Below are positions 28,696 to 30,968 of a stretch of DNA of 30,968 bases, piece after piece. Under the pieces are notes generated by a model. The model was given only the letters and a program-made list of their open reading frames with translations. It was not told the origin of the DNA and did no database searches. The translations under genes were made by a program, and so were the position numbers. Origin of the DNA: Pseudoluteimonas sp044226035 (GTDB lineage: Bacteria > Pseudomonadota > Gammaproteobacteria > Xanthomonadales > Xanthomonadaceae); NCBI GenBank assembly GCA_044226035.1, contig JBGAHT010000034.1:1-30968 (forward strand), written 5' to 3'. Each line of letters begins with the position of its first letter. Position 1 is the stretch's first letter.

Positions 28696-30968
28696 ATGAA
28701 CGCCAATGCCAACCACAAACCAGCCCACCGCCGGCACAACGCCCCGCCGAGTGGCCGCATCCTGCCGTTCATCGCGGCCTGCCTGGCGACGCTGCTTGCA
28801 TTACCGGTGAATGCCGCGGTGGTCTGGCCGGACAACCCCTTGCAGAGTGGCGCCTCGGTGCCGCCGAACATCATGTTCATCCTCGACAACTCGGGTTCGA
28901 TGGCCCTGGTGTCGATGCCCTTCGATGTCCAGGATCCCGTCTATGTGGGTACGAGCACGGGCGCCGGCCAGACCGGGTTGAAGGACAACCCGCACGATCG
29001 TTCCTACCTCAACAACACCATCTACTACGATCCGCGCGTCAATTATCAACCGTGGATGACGGCCGACGGCAAGATGGTACCCGCGACCTGCGCGACAACA
29101 GCGAGTCGATTTTCTACGTGCCGAAGGCCGGGGTAACCAGTTCGACCAACCCGAGCGACTTCGACAGGTACTGGATCCGCAACAACGGCGGAACGGCGCA
29201 AGTGGTCACCACCGCCGTCGCTTCCCGCCCGGCGGCCACCCCGGCATTGCCCGCAGGCCCCTATACCTCGACCAATTCCGGTTACGTCGCCACGATTTCG
29301 ATCACCGTGCCAGCCGGCGCGACTTCGCTTCGGGTATTCACCACCGGCGGCAGCAACCTCAACCGCATACAACTGGAGCTCTACAACACGCTGGGGGTCC
29401 TTGTCTGCACGTCCAACAGCGGCAGCGCGGGCGAAACATGCACCATCACTTCCCCCCTGCCTGCGGCGGGCACGTGGACCGCGAAGTTGAAGCGCGACGG
29501 TTCCGGCTCGGGCGCGAATTTCAGCAACGTCAAGGTCGATGCGGAAGTGATCGCGCCGAAATTGCAAACCCCGACCGGCCGCACCCAGGCGGACGAACTG
29601 AAGAACATCGCCACCTGGTACTCGTACGCGCGCACGCGCATCAAGACCGCCAAGTCGGGCGCGTCCGAGGCATTCGCCTCGCTGGGTCGTGGCTACCGCG
29701 TCGGTTACACGCCCATCAACGGGCGATCCTCGGACCTGAGTTCCACTGGCACCGGACCGATCATCCCGGTCGACAAGGATGAGGGCCGATTCGAGGACGA
29801 CAGCAGCACCGGCACCACCAACAAGACCGACTGGTACAAGGTGCTGCAGAAGGAAGTCGTGAAGAATGGTTCCACGCCGTTGCGCACGACGCTGGACGCG
29901 GTCGGCCAGTACTACACCCGCAAGGACAAGAACGGCCCCTGGGCCGACGGCACCGACGCGGAACAACTGTCCTGCCGGCCGAGTTTCTCGATCCTCACCA
30001 CCGACGGTTACTGGAACGACAGCACCAGTTCCAAGTTCGGCATGAAGGACGAGGACAAGGACGGCCACTCGGTGACGCTGGCCGACATCGCCATGCATTA
30101 CTACCAGACCGACCTGCGCACCGACCTCGGCAACGACGTGCCGCCCTCGACCGCGGATCCGGCCGACTGGCAGCACATGGTTACCTTCAGCCTGTCGATC
30201 GGCCTGCAAGGTACTGCTGCGCTCGCTGCAAAGTATCCGGACAAGAGCAAACCGCCCGCGTCCAATTCCGCGGACTGGCCCGACCCGATGGACAAGGAGG
30301 ACCTGGATCGCGTCGATGACCTCTGGCATGCCGCCGTCAACGGGCACGGTTCCTTCGTGGCCGCCAGCAACCCGACCGAATTCGCCAAGGGCCTGGTCGA
30401 TGCGTTGTCCGCCGTTTCCGACCGCACCGGTTCGGCCTCCAACGTCAGCACCAACAGCACCTCCTTCCAGGACAATTCGGCGGTCTACCAGGCCAGCTAC
30501 AAGTACGGCCTGTGGACCGGCGAGGTGCAGTCCTTCAAGGCGACCACCAGCGGCGTGCAACCGACGCCGTTGTGGAGCGCTTCCGAGCAGGTTCCTGCAT
30601 ACGGAAGCCGCAAAATCCTGACCTGGAACGGAAGTGCCGGAGTCGCGTTCCCGACGACCGCGCAGAAGTCGGCCCTGGCGCGCGCAACCGGCGTGGCGCC
30701 GGTCACGGGCGACCAGAACGTCGCCTACATCATGGGCGACCAGAGCCTCGAGAAGCAGAAAGGCAACACCCTGCGCGATCGCATGGATACCGTGCTCGGC
30801 GACATCGTCGACTCCTCGCCGGCCTACTCCACGGATAGCAAGAGCCTGTTCGTGGGCGCCAACGACGGCATGCTGCACGCGTTCGATTCGGCGACGGGCA
30901 TCGAACAGTTCGCTTACGTACCCGCGGGCATCAGGTTCTCCGGCACCGCGGGCCTCAATACCCTCAGC
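28696..30968 (+). pseudogene. pilY1: PilY1 type IV pilus tip adhesin, frameshifted near 29080 and cut by the window edge
   Basis: The gene begins at ATG 28696 with a long signal peptide (to about Ala40) and a von Willebrand A start, PPNIMFILDNSGSMALVSM, with the metal motif DNSGS (64-68). That frame stops at TAA 29134-29136 after 146 residues; its last roughly 20 codons look non-native. From about 29079 a different frame (one base earlier) is open for 630 codons to the window end. It continues the protein: TRDLRDNSESIFYVPKAG, a beta-sandwich insert (about 29280-29560), TQADELKNIATWYSYARTRI, the calcium-like loop DEDKDGHSVTLAD, and the propeller start DIVDSSPAYS and GANDGMLHAFD. So one base appears lost between about 29070 and 29090. 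A sequencing error, a real null allele or phase variation are all possible. It would act at the pilus tip in adhesion and retraction control. Confidence 0.85.

Noticed and set aside
29060..29100. Programmed ribosomal frameshifting in pilY1
   Set aside because: There is no X-XXY-YYZ slippery heptamer and no obvious stimulatory hairpin at the junction; a mutation or sequence error is simpler.

Overview
The window is very G+C-rich, densely packed DNA from a gammaproteobacterium, most likely a member of the Xanthomonadaceae/Lysobacteraceae (Lysobacter, Luteimonas, Pseudoxanthomonas and relatives). This rests on gene content and order (petABC-sspA-sspB, a miaB/phoH/ybeY/corC neighbourhood, an Oar-type TonB-dependent receptor, a fimT-pilV-pilW-pilX-pilY1 operon), the intergenic inverted repeats, and several candidate leaderless starts. 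No tRNA, rRNA, CRISPR array, prophage or insertion sequence was seen.

Layout. (1) 1-9646: on the minus strand, miaB-msrB and phoH-(unknown secreted protein)-ybeY-chrA-corC. This is the usual miaB-phoH-ybeY-corC RNA-processing cluster, here split by a plus-strand export module (tetR, lipoprotein HlyD adaptor, ABC ATPase, ABC-2 permease; 3960-7783). A 95-bp hairpin repeat sits inside that module. (2) 9856-14821, plus strand: a secreted lytic transglycosylase with two DUF4124-like segments, the cytochrome bc1 operon petABC, then sspA and sspB. (3) 14924-16385, minus strand: a DUF3301-like membrane protein, nadC and a Trm112-like zinc-ribbon protein, in overlapping frames. (4) 16512-18300, plus strand: purE and purK, separated by a hairpin repeat. 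(5) 18329-20728: sodB (minus), then a coupled plus-strand operon grxD - degenerate SDR - MarC-family protein. (6) 20981-24289: an 1102-residue Oar-type TonB-dependent receptor with a strong terminator, followed by ppnN. (7) 25969-30968: a type IV pilus minor pilin operon in which fimT, pilV, pilW and pilX overlap by ATGA, followed by pilY1, which is frameshifted near 29080 and runs off the window.

Most of the window is conserved housekeeping. The points most worth a second look are: the pilY1 frameshift, with a 630-codon continuation in another frame and a PPC-like domain inside its von Willebrand A region; an SDR that has lost its catalytic Ser and Lys; a repeat element in the exporter operon that forms a 38-codon bridging frame with ATGA overlaps at both ends; a CRP/Clp-like palindrome upstream of the pilin operon; an unrecognised secreted protein translationally coupled to ybeY; and several families of intergenic inverted repeats.
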